Positions 1-8,687 of a stretch of 42,632 bases of DNA are shown one piece after another. The DNA is from Achromobacter veterisilvae. Its GTDB lineage: Bacteria > Pseudomonadota > Gammaproteobacteria > Burkholderiales > Burkholderiaceae_B. How positions within the stretch are numbered: the stretch's first letter is position 1; the number at the start of each line of letters is the position of its first letter. The DNA is taken from positions 1 through 42,632 of the forward strand of contig NZ_UFQC01000049.1 in NCBI RefSeq assembly GCF_900496975.1. The letters are read 5' to 3'. Both the position numbers and the translations under genes were made by a program. The notes under the pieces are model-generated. The model saw nothing but the letters and a program-made list of their open reading frames with translations, did no database searches and was not told where the DNA came from.

Positions 1-10
1 GCCAGCGAAC

Positions 11-86
11 TGGCGTCCCCTAGGGGATTCGAACCCCTGTACTCACCGTGAAAGGGTGATGTCCTAGGCCTCTAGACGAAGGGGAC
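11..86 (-). tRNA. tRNA-Glu (anticodon TTC), copy 2
   Basis: Read on the minus strand this is a complete 76-nt cloverleaf with an encoded CCA end. The acceptor stem starts GTCCCCT and is closed by AGGGGAC, and the T arm carries the GGTTCGAATCC element. The anticodon loop CTTTCAC gives anticodon TTC, so it decodes GAA/GAG. It is the last gene of the array in transcription order. Its sequence is the same as the copy at 460-535, and ten bases of 3' flank are also shared. Confidence 0.97.
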
Positions 87-119
87 CTGAACAAACAACT
101 TTACTACCGTACTGCTTAC

Positions 120-195
<76 letters not shown>

Positions 196-206
196 CAGGA
201 ATCCTC

Positions 207-228
207 GTTGCCACAGACTGCCGGCAAC
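207..228 (-). other. hairpin in tRNA spacer
   Basis: GTTGCC and GGCAAC form a 6-bp stem around a 10-nt loop, between the terminator after tRNA-Asp and the second Ala-Glu pair. It lacks a T-tract, so it could be an RNA processing structure or chance. No good promoter is visible in the remaining spacer. Confidence 0.35.
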
Positions 229-243
229 CAGGCCTTACACCCT

Positions 244-272
244 AAAAAGCAAAAAGCCCCGAATACGGAGCT
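244..272 (-). terminator. intrinsic terminator after tRNA-Asp
   Basis: On the minus strand AGCTCC, a 6-nt loop and GGGGCT form a stem (one G-T pair), followed by two runs of T separated by GC (positions 254 down to 244). It lies about 30 nt past the 3' end of tRNA-Asp and would separate Ala-Glu-Asp from the downstream Ala-Glu pair, or set their ratio by partial read-through. Confidence 0.65.
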
Positions 273-300
273 CTTGAAAGACCCTGGGCGAGAGAGCTTT

Positions 301-377
301 TGGCGGAGCGGACGGGGCTCGAACCCGCGACCCCCGGCGTGACAGGCCGGTATTCTAACCAACTGAACTACCGCTCC
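301..377 (-). tRNA. tRNA-Asp (anticodon GTC)
   Basis: A 77-nt cloverleaf with encoded CCA on the minus strand. Acceptor GGAGCGG pairs with CCGCTCC, and the T loop carries GGTTCGAGCC. The anticodon loop CTGTCAC gives GTC, which decodes GAC/GAU. It is the only single-copy gene of the array within the window and sits between the two Ala-Glu pairs. Confidence 0.97.
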
Positions 378-459
378 GCAGCGGCTTACTCAACTACTTG
401 GTCACTTCAACTGCATCTAGGTACTGCATCAAACTACTTGCTTACTGCTGCCAGCGAAC

Positions 460-535
460 TGGCGTCCCCTAGGGGATTCGAACCCCTGTACTCACCGTGA
501 AAGGGTGATGTCCTAGGCCTCTAGACGAAGGGGAC
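460..535 (-). tRNA. tRNA-Glu (anticodon TTC), copy 1
   Basis: A 76-nt cloverleaf with encoded CCA, same sequence as 11-86 across the mature gene and in ten bases of 3' flank. It follows the promoter-proximal tRNA-Ala by 40 nt in transcription order. Confidence 0.97.
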
Positions 536-575
536 CTGGACCTGCAAAACTCGTACTGCATTCTTCGCTTTGGAC

Positions 576-651
<76 letters not shown>

Positions 652-1051
652 GTTTCTCTAATCAATTCCGTTCAACGTTTTTACGAACTTTTCGAGAGGT
701 TTTCACGAAATTTTCGTCTGTCGTTGCCGGTTTTGTTTAGTGCCGTTGGCGAAGAAACGAGATTATGCACGAACTAAATAGGGTGTGCAAGTCGCTTTGC
801 GGCAAAAAACAAAAAAGTTGCGAAAAAAAGGGGCCAGGGAATGCCCGCAAGCCCGGTTTTGCGCGTTTCTTGCGCAGGGCGGAAAACCCTTGCCGGCGCC
901 AAGCCCAGGAAAATCAAGGATTTGCGAGAATGCTATCGTGATCCAAAAAAATCCGCCGCGTCCGGCGATGTTGTCCCAAGACGGCGTGGCGCGCCCGCGA
1001 AGCCCGCCGCGGGGCTGACGGCGGCGGACATCAAGACATGGACGTAGCGCA
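652..1051. other. 400-bp intergenic region upstream of the tRNA array and the AKR gene
   Basis: No convincing gene. Bases 652-755 are the AT-rich tRNA leader, 762-790 is the tRNA promoter, and 791-825 is rich in A runs and sits where an UP element would be. The part from about 840 to 1051 is GC-rich and should hold the promoter of the reductase at 1052, but I see no clear -35/-10 pair there. Short open frames on both strands lack ribosome sites and recognisable protein content. Confidence 0.6.
762..790 (-). promoter_or_regulatory. strong sigma70 promoter of the tRNA array
   Basis: On the minus strand a TTGCAC -35 (785-790) and a CATAAT -10 (762-767) are separated by exactly 17 nt. Immediately upstream (791-825) are several runs of A/T that look like an UP element, as expected for stable-RNA promoters. 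Transcription should begin near 755 and run into tRNA-Ala. Confidence 0.75.
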
Positions 1052-2107
1052 ATGAGCAGCAACACCTCTTTCCCCACGCGCCCGCTGGGCCGCACCGGCA
1101 TGGCGATCACCCGCATCGGCCTGGGCGCCTGGGCCATCGGCGGCAACGGCTGGGCGGTGGGCTGGGGTCCCCAGGACGACACCGACTCCATCGAGGCGAT
1201 CCGCCGGGCGGTGGAGCGCGGCATCAACTGGATAGACACCGCGGCCGTCTACGGGCTGGGGCATTCCGAGGAGATCGTGCGCCGCGCGCTGGCGCAGATG
1301 CCGCTGGACGAGCGGCCCTACGTCTTCACCAAATGCGGCCTGACCTGGTCCGCCGAACAGCCGGGCGCAATGCCCCGGCGCACGGGCGCGCCGGCCAGCA
1401 TCCGCCGGGAAATCGACGGCTCGTTGCGGCGCCTGGGAGTGGAACGCATCGATCTCTACCAGATGCACTGGCCCGCCGGCGACGGCACGCCGCTGGAAAC
1501 CTACTGGCAGGTACTGCTGGACCTGAAGCGCGAAGGCAAGGTCAGGGCCGTGGGCCTGTCGAACCACAATCTGGCGCAGTTGCAGGACGCCGAAGCCCTG
1601 GGCCACGTGGATACGCTGCAGCCGCCGTTTTCGGCGGTCCAGCGCGGGGCCGGCGGCGACCTGATCCCCTGGTGCGCCCGCAACGGCACGGGCGTCATCG
1701 TCTACAGCCCGATGCAGTCCGGCCTGTTGACCGGCCGCTTCAGCGTGGACCGCGCGCGCGCCTTGCCCAAGGACGATTGGCGGGCGCGCAACGCGGAATT
1801 CGCATCGCCGAACCTGGAACGCAACCTGGCGCTGGCCGAGGCCTTCAAGCCGGTCGCCGAGCGCCACGGCACGACCGTCGCCGCGGTGGCGGCAGGCTGG
1901 ACGCTGGCATGGTCCGGCGTGACGGGAGCCATCGTGGGCGCGCGAAGCGCGGCCCAGGTGAACGGGCTGCTTGGCGCCGCGGCGCTGGAACTGGACGGCG
2001 AGGACATGGACGCCATCGCCGCGGCGATCGAGCGGACGGGCGCGGGAACGGGGCCGTTGCGCCCGCCCAAAGAGAACGGCGCGCTGCCGGCCAATCTGTT
2101 CGCCTGA
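1052..2107 (+). CDS. aldo/keto reductase
   Basis: A 351-residue cytosolic NAD(P)H-dependent oxidoreductase of the aldo/keto reductase superfamily, expected to form a single TIM barrel. It begins with the typical PLGRTG strand and shows the catalytic tetrad Asp62 and Tyr67 (in WIDTAAVYG), Lys94 (FTKCG) and His139 (YQMHWP). VGLSNH near residue 170 and the late GAIVGARS segment match the cofactor-binding end of the barrel. The natural substrate cannot be told from sequence. The ATG at 1052 is used because it places the barrel start at the usual distance, though the ribosome site is weak. It is convergent with lnt, with only 5 bp between the stop codons and no visible terminator. Confidence 0.93.
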   Translation: MSSNTSFPTRPLGRTGMAITRIGLGAWAIGGNGWAVGWGPQDDTDSIEAIRRAVERGINWIDTAAVYGLGHSEEIVRRALAQMPLDERPYVFTKCGLTWSAEQPGAMPRRTGAPASIRREIDGSLRRLGVERIDLYQMHWPAGDGTPLETYWQVLLDLKREGKVRAVGLSNHNLAQLQDAEALGHVDTLQPPFSAVQRGAGGDLIPWCARNGTGVIVYSPMQSGLLTGRFSVDRARALPKDDWRARNAEFASPNLERNLALAEAFKPVAERHGTTVAAVAAGWTLAWSGVTGAIVGARSAAQVNGLLGAAALELDGEDMDAIAAAIERTGAGTGPLRPPKENGALPANLFA

Positions 2108-2112
2108 GGGCG

Positions 2113-3741
2113 TCAGCGGCGGCGGGTCTTGCGGCCGCTGCCGACCGCCGCGATCAGCGCCAGGCCGATCAGGGCCAGGGCCGTCTTGTCGCCGAAGCGC
2201 GCATAGGGCGTCAGGCCCGTCATGCCCTGCACGGCCACCGGCAGCACGCCGGCCCGCAGCGGCGCGAGCTGCGCCGCCACGCGGCCGCGGGCGTCGATGG
2301 CGGCGGTGATGCCGGTGTTGGTCGAGGTCAGCATCGGCCGCGCGGTTTCGATGGTGCGCAAGCGGCCGATCTGCAAGTGCTGGCGCAGGGCCCAGGAGTC
2401 GCCGAACCAGCCCAGGTTGCTGACGTTCACCAGGATCGTCGCGCCCGGTTCGCCATTGGGGCCCGGTTGCAGCGCGGGCAGCAGGTCCGGCCCGAACAGG
2501 TCTTCGTAGCAGATGTTGAACGCGAGGTGCTGGCCGCCCACCGCGAACGGCGTCTGGCGCGGCGCGCCGCGGTCGAAGTCGCCCAGCGGAATGTTCAGCA
2601 TGTCGACGAACCAGTGGAAGCCCGGCGGCACGTATTCGCCCCAGGGCACCAGGTGGCGCTTGTCGTAGCGCATCGCGGTGTTGCCGGCCAGGAGCTGTTC
2701 GAGCGGGGTGTCGCCGTCGAAGCCCATGACGCTGTTGGTGTAGCGGTCGCGCCCGTCCACGCGGTCGTGCAGCGGCACGCCCATCGCGATGACGGTATTG
2801 CGCTGCGCGGCCACGCCGCGCCAGGTGTTCCAGATGCGCGGATCGAGCTGGTCCTGGAAGAGGGGCAGCACGGTTTCCGGCAGGATGATCAGTTGCGGGG
2901 CCGGCACGCCGGGCGCCGGCGGCATGGCCGTCAGGTCCAGGTGCCGGATCAGGCTCTGTTCGAGCAGGGCGGGGTCGAATTTCTGGGACTGTTCGATGTT
3001 GCCCTGGACCAGCCGGACGTTCAGCGGATCGCCGGCGGGCGCGGACCAGTCGATGCGCGACAGCGGCCAGCCGGCGGCGGCCAGCGCCAGCGCGATGCCG
3101 GCGGCCAGCGCGTGGCGCGGGCCGGGCCCCGCCTTTTTCGAGGGTTGCCACAGGCTGGCGGCCGCGGCGGCGACGAAGGCGGACAGGAACGCCATGCCGT
3201 GCACGCCCAGCAGCGGCGCCCAGCCCGCGATCGGGCCGTCGACCTGCGCATAGCCGATGTTGAGCCACGGGAATCCCGTCAGCAGCACGGCGCGCAGCCA
3301 TTCGAACGCGGCCCACATCGCGGCCCAGGCCAGGGTGCCCGACAGGATGCGGGAAGGCGGCGAGTCCGGCGAAAGCGGCGCATAGCGGCGCGCCAGCGCG
3401 GCCGCGGTGGCCGGGAACAGGGCCAGGAACGCGGACAGGGCCAGCACGGCGGCGGCCGACAGCGGCGCGGACAGGTCGCCGTAGCGGTGCAGGCTGATGA
3501 AGATCCAGTACAGGCCCAGCGCATAGGTGGCGAAGCCGAACAGCCAGCCGCGCGCCCACGCCTGCCTGGCGGAGGGCGCGTACAGCGTCGCGCGGGCGGC
3601 GATGGCCAGCATCAGGACCTGGGTTGCCGCCAGCGCCCAGTCGGGCAAGGGGCCGGGCGAGAAGGTCAGGGCATGCGCGGCGCCCGCCAGCAGCAGCCCG
3701 GCGGCGCCGCGCAGGAGACGGCCGCGCGGAGAACTCGTCAT
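2113..3741 (-). CDS. lnt: apolipoprotein N-acyltransferase
   Basis: Lnt transfers an acyl chain from phospholipid to the N-terminal cysteine of lipoproteins in the inner membrane, the last step of lipoprotein maturation. The 542-residue length is normal for the family. The first 230 residues hold about six hydrophobic segments. A nitrilase-like domain follows, with the catalytic triad Glu289 (ILPET), Lys361 (YDKRH) and Cys411 (FNICYED). A hydrophobic segment near the C-terminus is the last membrane anchor. The ATG at 3741 overlaps the corC stop by 4 nt (ATGA), which fixes the start, although the frame stays open further upstream. It is the last gene of miaB-ybeZ-ybeY-corC-lnt. Confidence 0.97.
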   Translation of the reverse strand: MTSSPRGRLLRGAAGLLLAGAAHALTFSPGPLPDWALAATQVLMLAIAARATLYAPSARQAWARGWLFGFATYALGLYWIFISLHRYGDLSAPLSAAAVLALSAFLALFPATAAALARRYAPLSPDSPPSRILSGTLAWAAMWAAFEWLRAVLLTGFPWLNIGYAQVDGPIAGWAPLLGVHGMAFLSAFVAAAAASLWQPSKKAGPGPRHALAAGIALALAAAGWPLSRIDWSAPAGDPLNVRLVQGNIEQSQKFDPALLEQSLIRHLDLTAMPPAPGVPAPQLIILPETVLPLFQDQLDPRIWNTWRGVAAQRNTVIAMGVPLHDRVDGRDRYTNSVMGFDGDTPLEQLLAGNTAMRYDKRHLVPWGEYVPPGFHWFVDMLNIPLGDFDRGAPRQTPFAVGGQHLAFNICYEDLFGPDLLPALQPGPNGEPGATILVNVSNLGWFGDSWALRQHLQIGRLRTIETARPMLTSTNTGITAAIDARGRVAAQLAPLRAGVLPVAVQGMTGLTPYARFGDKTALALIGLALIAAVGSGRKTRRR

Positions 3742-4628
3742 GCGTCGGCGGAGGACTGGGAGGCGCGGGGCGAGGCGTTGCGCTTGACGCGCAGCCAGAT
3801 GGCGCGGCGCGCGTCGCCGCGGGCCACTTCGAGGCGCAGGCCGTCGAACTCGGCGGTGTCGCCGCGGCGCGGAATGCGGCCCAACTGGCCGCCCATCCAG
3901 CCGCCGACGCTGTCGTATTCGTCGTCGGGCAACTGGCAGCCGAAGACATCGTTGAAGTGCGAGATATCGGTGGCCGCCAGGACGCGCCACTGGTTTTCGC
4001 CTTCGGGGAAGATCGAGTCTTCCTCGGTTTCGTCGAATTCGTCTTCGATGTCGCCGACGATCTGTTCCAGCACGTCTTCCATCGTGACCAGGCCCGAAAT
4101 GCCGCCGTGTTCATCGATGACGATGGCCTGGTGGTTGCGGCTGGCGCGGAACTCGTGCAGCAGCACGTTCAGGCGCTTGGATTCGGGGATGAACACGGCC
4201 GGGCGGACCAGGGTGCGCAACTCGATGCCGGGTTCCAGCATGCAGCGCAGCAGATCCTTGGCCAGCAGGATGCCGATGATGTTGTCGCGGTCGCCTTCGT
4301 AGACGGGGAAGCGCGAATGCGCGGTCTCGATAACCGAGGCCACGAGATACGGAATGGGCTGCGTGACGTCCAGCAGGTCCATGCGCGAGCGCGGCACCAT
4401 GATGTCGCCCACGGTGCCCTCGGACACGGCGAGCGCGCCCTTGATCATTTTGTAGGACTCCGCGTCGAGCAGATGGCGGTCGTGCGCGGCTTCCAGGACG
4501 GCCTTGATGCCTTCGCGGTCCTCGGGCTCGCGGCGCACGAGGGAAAGCAGGCGGTCTAGAAGGGATTTGGTGGCGGGTTTGGACGAGCGAGCAGGCGTCG
4601 CTTCGGGAGCGGGATAAGGGTCAGACAT
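3738..4628 (-). CDS. corC: CorC/HlyC-type protein with CBS pair
   Basis: A 296-residue soluble protein of the CorC (YbeX) family, linked to magnesium/cobalt efflux and, in E. coli, to ribosome homeostasis. After a short basic N-terminus come two CBS domains (about residues 60-190; GDIMVPRSRMD opens the first, GGISGLVTMEDVLEQIVGDIEDE closes the second). A transporter-associated CorC_HlyC domain fills the rest. I take the ATG at 4628. A TTG five codons upstream would give 301 residues, and neither start has a strong ribosome site. Its stop overlaps the lnt start. The gap of 174 nt to ybeY is the only break in this operon and contains a hairpin (4779-4800). Confidence 0.95.
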   Translation of the reverse strand: MSDPYPAPEATPARSSKPATKSLLDRLLSLVRREPEDREGIKAVLEAAHDRHLLDAESYKMIKGALAVSEGTVGDIMVPRSRMDLLDVTQPIPYLVASVIETAHSRFPVYEGDRDNIIGILLAKDLLRCMLEPGIELRTLVRPAVFIPESKRLNVLLHEFRASRNHQAIVIDEHGGISGLVTMEDVLEQIVGDIEDEFDETEEDSIFPEGENQWRVLAATDISHFNDVFGCQLPDDEYDSVGGWMGGQLGRIPRRGDTAEFDGLRLEVARGDARRAIWLRVKRNASPRASQSSADA

Positions 4629-4778
4629 CGTCCGGGAGGACAAGTTGTGGAAGAGCCAGCATAACCGAAAGTGGCTTCCAGTTTGTAACGGCAGGGGCCA
4701 AAATGAGGGAAACTACCGCTATCTGCGCCTTGCTGGGCGTCAATTTTCGGCTTTTTTGCCGGCGGACCACGCCAAGGG

Positions 4779-4800
4779 CAAAAGCGCCCCGCGCAGGGGC
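4779..4800 (-). terminator. terminator-like hairpin between ybeY and corC
   Basis: On the minus strand GCCCC, a 5-nt loop and GGGGC are followed by GCTTTTG, directly after the ybeY stop. The T-run is only four long, so termination would be partial, giving less corC-lnt than upstream message or marking a second promoter in 4629-4778. Confidence 0.45.
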
Positions 4801-4802
4801 TG

Positions 4803-5276
4803 TCAGGGCGCCACGTAGGGGTCCGCGATGCCCATGGCGGCCAGCGTGGCGGTCTCCAGCGTTTCCATGCGGCGGGCGTCGCGGGCCTTGATGTGGTCGT
4901 AGCCCAGCGAGTGCAGCACGCCGTGGATGGTCAGGTGCGCGGCATGGTCCAGCAGCGCCTTGCGCTGTTCGCGCGCCTCGCGCACCAGCACCGGCACGCA
5001 CATCACGATGTCGCCGCGCGCCACGCCCAGCGGGTCCACGCCGTATTCGAACGTCAGCACGTTGGTGGCGTAGTCGCGGCCGCGGAAATCGCGGTTCAGG
5101 CGCCGGCCTTCGGCCGCGCCGACCAGGCGCAGGCTGAGTTCGGCGGCCGAGAAGCCGACCAGGCCGTCTTCCGCCGCCGCGGCCAGGGCGCGTTCCGCCC
5201 ACCGGCGCAGGCGCCAGCGGGGCAGGCGGGCTTCTTCCACCCCGTACTGGACGGACAGGGACAGGTCAGGCTTCAT
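4803..5276 (-). CDS. ybeY: endoribonuclease YbeY
   Basis: YbeY is a zinc-dependent single-strand endoribonuclease needed for 16S rRNA 3'-end maturation and late 70S quality control. The 157-residue protein is the usual size. The signature HGVLHSLGYDH supplies the three metal ligands His118, His122 and His128, and the conserved RxLNRDFRGRDYATNVLTF region (about residues 58-76) precedes it. The ATG at 5276 overlaps the stop of the PhoH-like gene by 4 nt, indicating translational coupling. Confidence 0.97.
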   Translation of the reverse strand: MKPDLSLSVQYGVEEARLPRWRLRRWAERALAAAAEDGLVGFSAAELSLRLVGAAEGRRLNRDFRGRDYATNVLTFEYGVDPLGVARGDIVMCVPVLVREAREQRKALLDHAAHLTIHGVLHSLGYDHIKARDARRMETLETATLAAMGIADPYVAP

Positions 5277-6292
5277 TCTTCGGCGGCGCGGTCGTAGGCG
5301 TCGACGATCCGGGCGACCAGGGGATGGCGCACCACGTCGCGGCTGGTGAATCGGGTGGTGGCGATGCCCTGCACGTCGTGCAGCACCTTCACCGCATGCG
5401 CCAGGCCGCTGTCCTGGCCGCGCGGCAGGTCCACCTGGGACGGGTCGCCGGTGATGACGGCCTTGCTGCCGAAGCCGATCCGGGTCAGGAACATTTTCAT
5501 CTGTTCCGGGGTGGTGTTCTGCGCTTCGTCGAGGATGACGAAGGCGTGGTTCAGCGTGCGGCCGCGCATGTAGGCCAGCGGCGCGATCTCGATCGTCTGT
5601 TTTTCGAACAGGCGCTGCACTTTCTCGAAGCCCATCAGGTCGTACAGCGCGTCGTACAGCGGCCGCAGGTACGGATCCACCTTCTGCGCCAGGTCGCCGG
5701 GCAAAAAGCCCAGGCGCTCGCCGGCCTCGACCGCCGGACGGGTCAGCACCAGGCGCTGCACGGTGTCGCGCTCCATCGCGTCGATGGCGCAGGCCACGGC
5801 CAGCCAGGTCTTGCCGGTGCCGGCGGGGCCGACGCCGAACGTGATGTCGTGCTTGAGGATGTTGTTCAGGTAGTCGCGCTGGCGGGGCGTGCGCGGACGC
5901 AGGTCGCTGCGCTTGGTGCGCAGGGCGATGCCGTCGCTTTCGTCGTCCAGGGCCGGCAGCGGGTCCATCTCCTGGGCCTGCTCTTCCTTCAGTGTCTCTT
6001 CCTGCCGGCCGACGCCGATCTCGACGAGCCCCAACTGGATGTCGTCGACCGACAGGGCGCGGTGCACGGCCTGTTCGTGGAAGCGGCGCAGCACCCGGGC
6101 GGCCAGTTCGGCCAGTTCGCCTTCGATGGTGACCCGGCTGCCGCGTCGCGACAGCTTGACGTTCATGCCGTCGGCCAACTGGCGCAGGTTTTCGTCCAGC
6201 GGGCCGCAGAGATTGGACAGGTGGGTGTTGTCGCCGTCCAGGACGACGATGGCGGGCATGCTGCGGCGGGCGCGGGAGCGGGATGTGGTCAT
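5273..6292 (-). CDS. ybeZ: PhoH-like ATPase YbeZ
   Basis: A 339-residue cytosolic ATPase of the PhoH family that partners YbeY in RNA metabolism. The N-terminal ~125 residues are a KH-like and linker region. The Walker A motif GPAGTGKT lies at 155-162 and the Walker B stretch HAFVILDEAQN follows about 100 residues later, with ITGDPSQVDLP as the sensor-like motif. The ATG at 6292 overlaps the miaB stop by 4 nt. An internal ATG 11 codons later (MPAIVVLDG) is an alternative start. Confidence 0.96.
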   Translation of the reverse strand: MTTSRSRARRSMPAIVVLDGDNTHLSNLCGPLDENLRQLADGMNVKLSRRGSRVTIEGELAELAARVLRRFHEQAVHRALSVDDIQLGLVEIGVGRQEETLKEEQAQEMDPLPALDDESDGIALRTKRSDLRPRTPRQRDYLNNILKHDITFGVGPAGTGKTWLAVACAIDAMERDTVQRLVLTRPAVEAGERLGFLPGDLAQKVDPYLRPLYDALYDLMGFEKVQRLFEKQTIEIAPLAYMRGRTLNHAFVILDEAQNTTPEQMKMFLTRIGFGSKAVITGDPSQVDLPRGQDSGLAHAVKVLHDVQGIATTRFTSRDVVRHPLVARIVDAYDRAAEE

Positions 6293-7725
6293 TCGGCCTC
6301 TGGGGAAACGCGGTCCACGCCGGCCACCCGCGCGCGCAGCGAATTGGTGTGCGCTTCGGTGATGATGACGTCGACCATTTGTCCGATGAGCCGCGCGGGC
6401 GCGGCGAAGTTCACGATGCGGTTGTTCTCGGTGCGGCCCATCAGTTCGTTCGGGTCGCGGCGCGAGGGGCCCTCGACCAGCAGGCGCTGGCGCGTGCCGA
6501 TCATGTTGCGGGCGATGACGGCCGCCTGCTCGTTGATCAGCGCCTGCAGGCGCTGCAGGCGGCGCAGCTTCACGTCCTGCGGCGTGTCGTCGTGCAGGTC
6601 GGCCGCGGGCGTGCCCGGACGGCGCGAATACACGAACGAGAACGAGGTGTCGAAACCGACGTCCTCGATCAGCTTCATCGTTTTCTCGAAATCTTCCTCG
6701 GTTTCGCCGGGGAAGCCGACGATGAAGTCGGACGACAGGGTCAGGTCGGGGCGGGCGGCGCGCAGGCGGCGCACGACGGACTTGAACTCCAGCGTGGTGT
6801 AGCCGCGCTTCATGGCGGCCAGCACCCGGTCGCTGCCGGCCTGCACCGGCAGGTGCAGGAACGACACCAGCTTGGGCAGGCGGGCGTAGGCGTCCACCAT
6901 GCGCTGGGTCATTTCCTTGGGGTGCGAGGTGGTGTAGCGGATGCGTTCGATGCCGGGGATTTCGTGCACGTATTCCAGCAGCATGGCGAAGTCGGCGATC
7001 TCGTCCGTGTCGCTCATGCGGCCGCGGTAGGCGTTCACGTTCTGGCCCAGCAGCGTCACTTCCTTCACGCCCTGGTCGGCCAGGTCGGCCACCTCGACCA
7101 GCACGTCGTCGAAGGGGCGCGAGACTTCCTCGCCGCGGGTGTAGGGCACCACACAGAAGCTACAGTACTTGCTGCAGCCTTCCATGATCGAGACGAAGGC
7201 CGTGGCGCCGTCCACGCGCGGGGGCGGCATGTTGTCGAATTTTTCGATCTCGGGGAAGCTGATGTCCACCTGCGAGCGGCCTTCTTCGCGGCGGCGCTGG
7301 ATCAGCTCGGGCAGGCGGTGCAGCGTCTGCGGGCCGAACACCACGTCCACGTAGGGCGCGCGCTTGACGATCGCCTCGCCTTCCTGGCTGGCCACGCAGC
7401 CGCCCACGCCGATCACCAGGTTGGGATTGGTTTTCTTCAGGTGCTGTACGCGGCCCAGGTCGGAGAAGACTTTTTCCTGCGCCTTCTCGCGCACCGAACA
7501 GGTGTTGAACAGGATGACGTCGGCCTCTTCGGGGTCGTTGGTCAGTTCCAGCCCCTGGTCGCCGCGCAGCACGTCGGCCATCTTGTCCGAGTCGTACTCG
7601 TTCATCTGGCATCCGAAGGTGCGGATGTAGAGTTTGCGAGGGGAGCCGGTGCCGGCGGCCGGGGTGGCGGCGGCGTTCGCGCCGTCGCGCGGAGCGTCCG
7701 CGCGCTTGAGGGAGATTTCTTGCAT
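6289..7725 (-). CDS. miaB: tRNA-2-methylthio-N6-dimethylallyladenosine synthase
   Basis: MiaB is a radical-SAM methylthiotransferase that converts i6A37 to ms2i6A37 in tRNAs reading UNN codons. The 478-residue protein has the UPF0004 domain with three cluster cysteines (Cys39 in FGCQMN, Cys76 in FNTCSVRE, Cys110 in GVGGCVA). The radical-SAM motif follows with Cys184, Cys188 and Cys191 (GCSKYCSFCVVPY), and a C-terminal TRAM domain covers about residues 400-465. The first 30 residues are an Ala/Gly-rich extension seen in some betaproteobacterial forms. It is the first gene of the five-gene operon, and the ATG at 7725 fits. Confidence 0.97.
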   Translation of the reverse strand: MQEISLKRADAPRDGANAAATPAAGTGSPRKLYIRTFGCQMNEYDSDKMADVLRGDQGLELTNDPEEADVILFNTCSVREKAQEKVFSDLGRVQHLKKTNPNLVIGVGGCVASQEGEAIVKRAPYVDVVFGPQTLHRLPELIQRRREEGRSQVDISFPEIEKFDNMPPPRVDGATAFVSIMEGCSKYCSFCVVPYTRGEEVSRPFDDVLVEVADLADQGVKEVTLLGQNVNAYRGRMSDTDEIADFAMLLEYVHEIPGIERIRYTTSHPKEMTQRMVDAYARLPKLVSFLHLPVQAGSDRVLAAMKRGYTTLEFKSVVRRLRAARPDLTLSSDFIVGFPGETEEDFEKTMKLIEDVGFDTSFSFVYSRRPGTPAADLHDDTPQDVKLRRLQRLQALINEQAAVIARNMIGTRQRLLVEGPSRRDPNELMGRTENNRIVNFAAPARLIGQMVDVIITEAHTNSLRARVAGVDRVSPEAE

Positions 7726-7779
7726 GATGGTCGCCGTGACGGGTGTAGATCCCGGGGGCAGAGAGATGGGAAAGGCCGA

Positions 7780-7785
7780 ATTTTA
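7780..7785 (-). promoter_or_regulatory. possible -10 of the miaB operon
   Basis: TAAAAT on the minus strand, about 55 nt upstream of the miaB start, in the only AT-rich patch of the miaB/PAP2 divergent region. No good -35 is visible 17 nt further up, so this is tentative. Confidence 0.3.
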
Positions 7786-7895
7786 ACCCTTGCGCGAAAT
7801 TTGTTTCTTGGTCTGGCGCCCGGGGGCCGTTACGATAGCGGGCGCACTGATATCAGACTCCAGTAATATTTCTCATTTCCCAGAAAGCGGCACCG

Positions 7896-8687
7896 ATGAC
7901 ATCCAACCCTTTGACGCCTCCGGTTGCCGCTCCCGCGGTCGATGCCGCCCCGGGCGCGCTCGCCGCCGAGCGCTTCCGCAACCCCTTTTCTCCGCTGGTC
8001 TGGCTGCTGCTGGGATGCGCGCTGGCGCTGGCCGCCGGCGCCTGCGCGTTGTGGATAGACCTGCCGCTGGCCGTCTGGATCCAGCGGTCGGTGACGGAGC
8101 CCGTGGACGCCTCGTTCGAATGGGTCGGCGAAATGGGCGAAAGCGGCCACTACATCGTCATGGCGCTGGCCTTCTATGTCATCGGGCTGGTCGGACTGGC
8201 GCGCGGCTGGCGCAACCCCGTGCGCATGAGCTATGCCAGCATGGCGCGGGGCAGCCTGCTGATGCTTGCCACCATGGCGGTGGGCGGGCTCATCGTGCTG
8301 GTGCTCAAGCGCTCGGTGGCGCGGGCGCGGCCCGAGCTCTTCTTCGAAAAAGGCATCTACGGGCTGGGCGAATCGTTTTCGCGTTCCCAGCTCTTCAATT
8401 CCTTCCCGTCCAGCCATACTTACGCGGCATTCGCCGTGGCGGTGGTGCTGGGCATCCTGGCGCCGCGCTGGCGCTGGGTGTTCCTGCTGCTGGCGGCGCT
8501 GGTGGCCGTCAGCCGGCTGGTCAACCTGGACCACTACCTCTCCGACGTGATGACGGCCGCCGGCATCGCGGTGCTGGTCGGCCACGTGCTGGCGCCGAGG
8601 GTGCTGGACGGCAAGTACCAGTGGCCGTTGCGGGCGCCTTGGAGGTGGTGGAGTAAACCCAACCTTCCGAACCTTCCGCGTGTCTGA
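7896..8687 (+). CDS. PAP2-family membrane phosphatase
   Basis: A 263-residue inner-membrane phosphatase of the PAP2 (phosphatidic acid phosphatase type 2) superfamily. Such enzymes act on lipid phosphates such as undecaprenyl or phosphatidylglycerol phosphate. The three active-site motifs are complete: KRSVARARP (138-146), PSSH (171-174) and SRLVNLDHYLSD (Arg207, His213, Asp217). About five or six hydrophobic segments surround them. The last ten residues (KPNLPNLPRV) are encoded by a repeat element, and the stop codon is the TGA inside a GTGTCTGACAC palindrome, so the natural C-terminus has been replaced. Which lipid is used cannot be told. The ribosome site is weak. Confidence 0.92.
   Translation: MTSNPLTPPVAAPAVDAAPGALAAERFRNPFSPLVWLLLGCALALAAGACALWIDLPLAVWIQRSVTEPVDASFEWVGEMGESGHYIVMALAFYVIGLVGLARGWRNPVRMSYASMARGSLLMLATMAVGGLIVLVLKRSVARARPELFFEKGIYGLGESFSRSQLFNSFPSSHTYAAFAVAVVLGILAPRWRWVFLLLAALVAVSRLVNLDHYLSDVMTAAGIAVLVGHVLAPRVLDGKYQWPLRAPWRWWSKPNLPNLPRV

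Noticed and set aside
1031..4302. Very long open frames on both strands over the AKR, lnt and corC genes (about 1000 codons)
   Set aside because: They are Arg/Ala/Gly/Pro-rich shadows caused by high third-position GC, without domains or ribosome sites; the real genes lie in the other frames.
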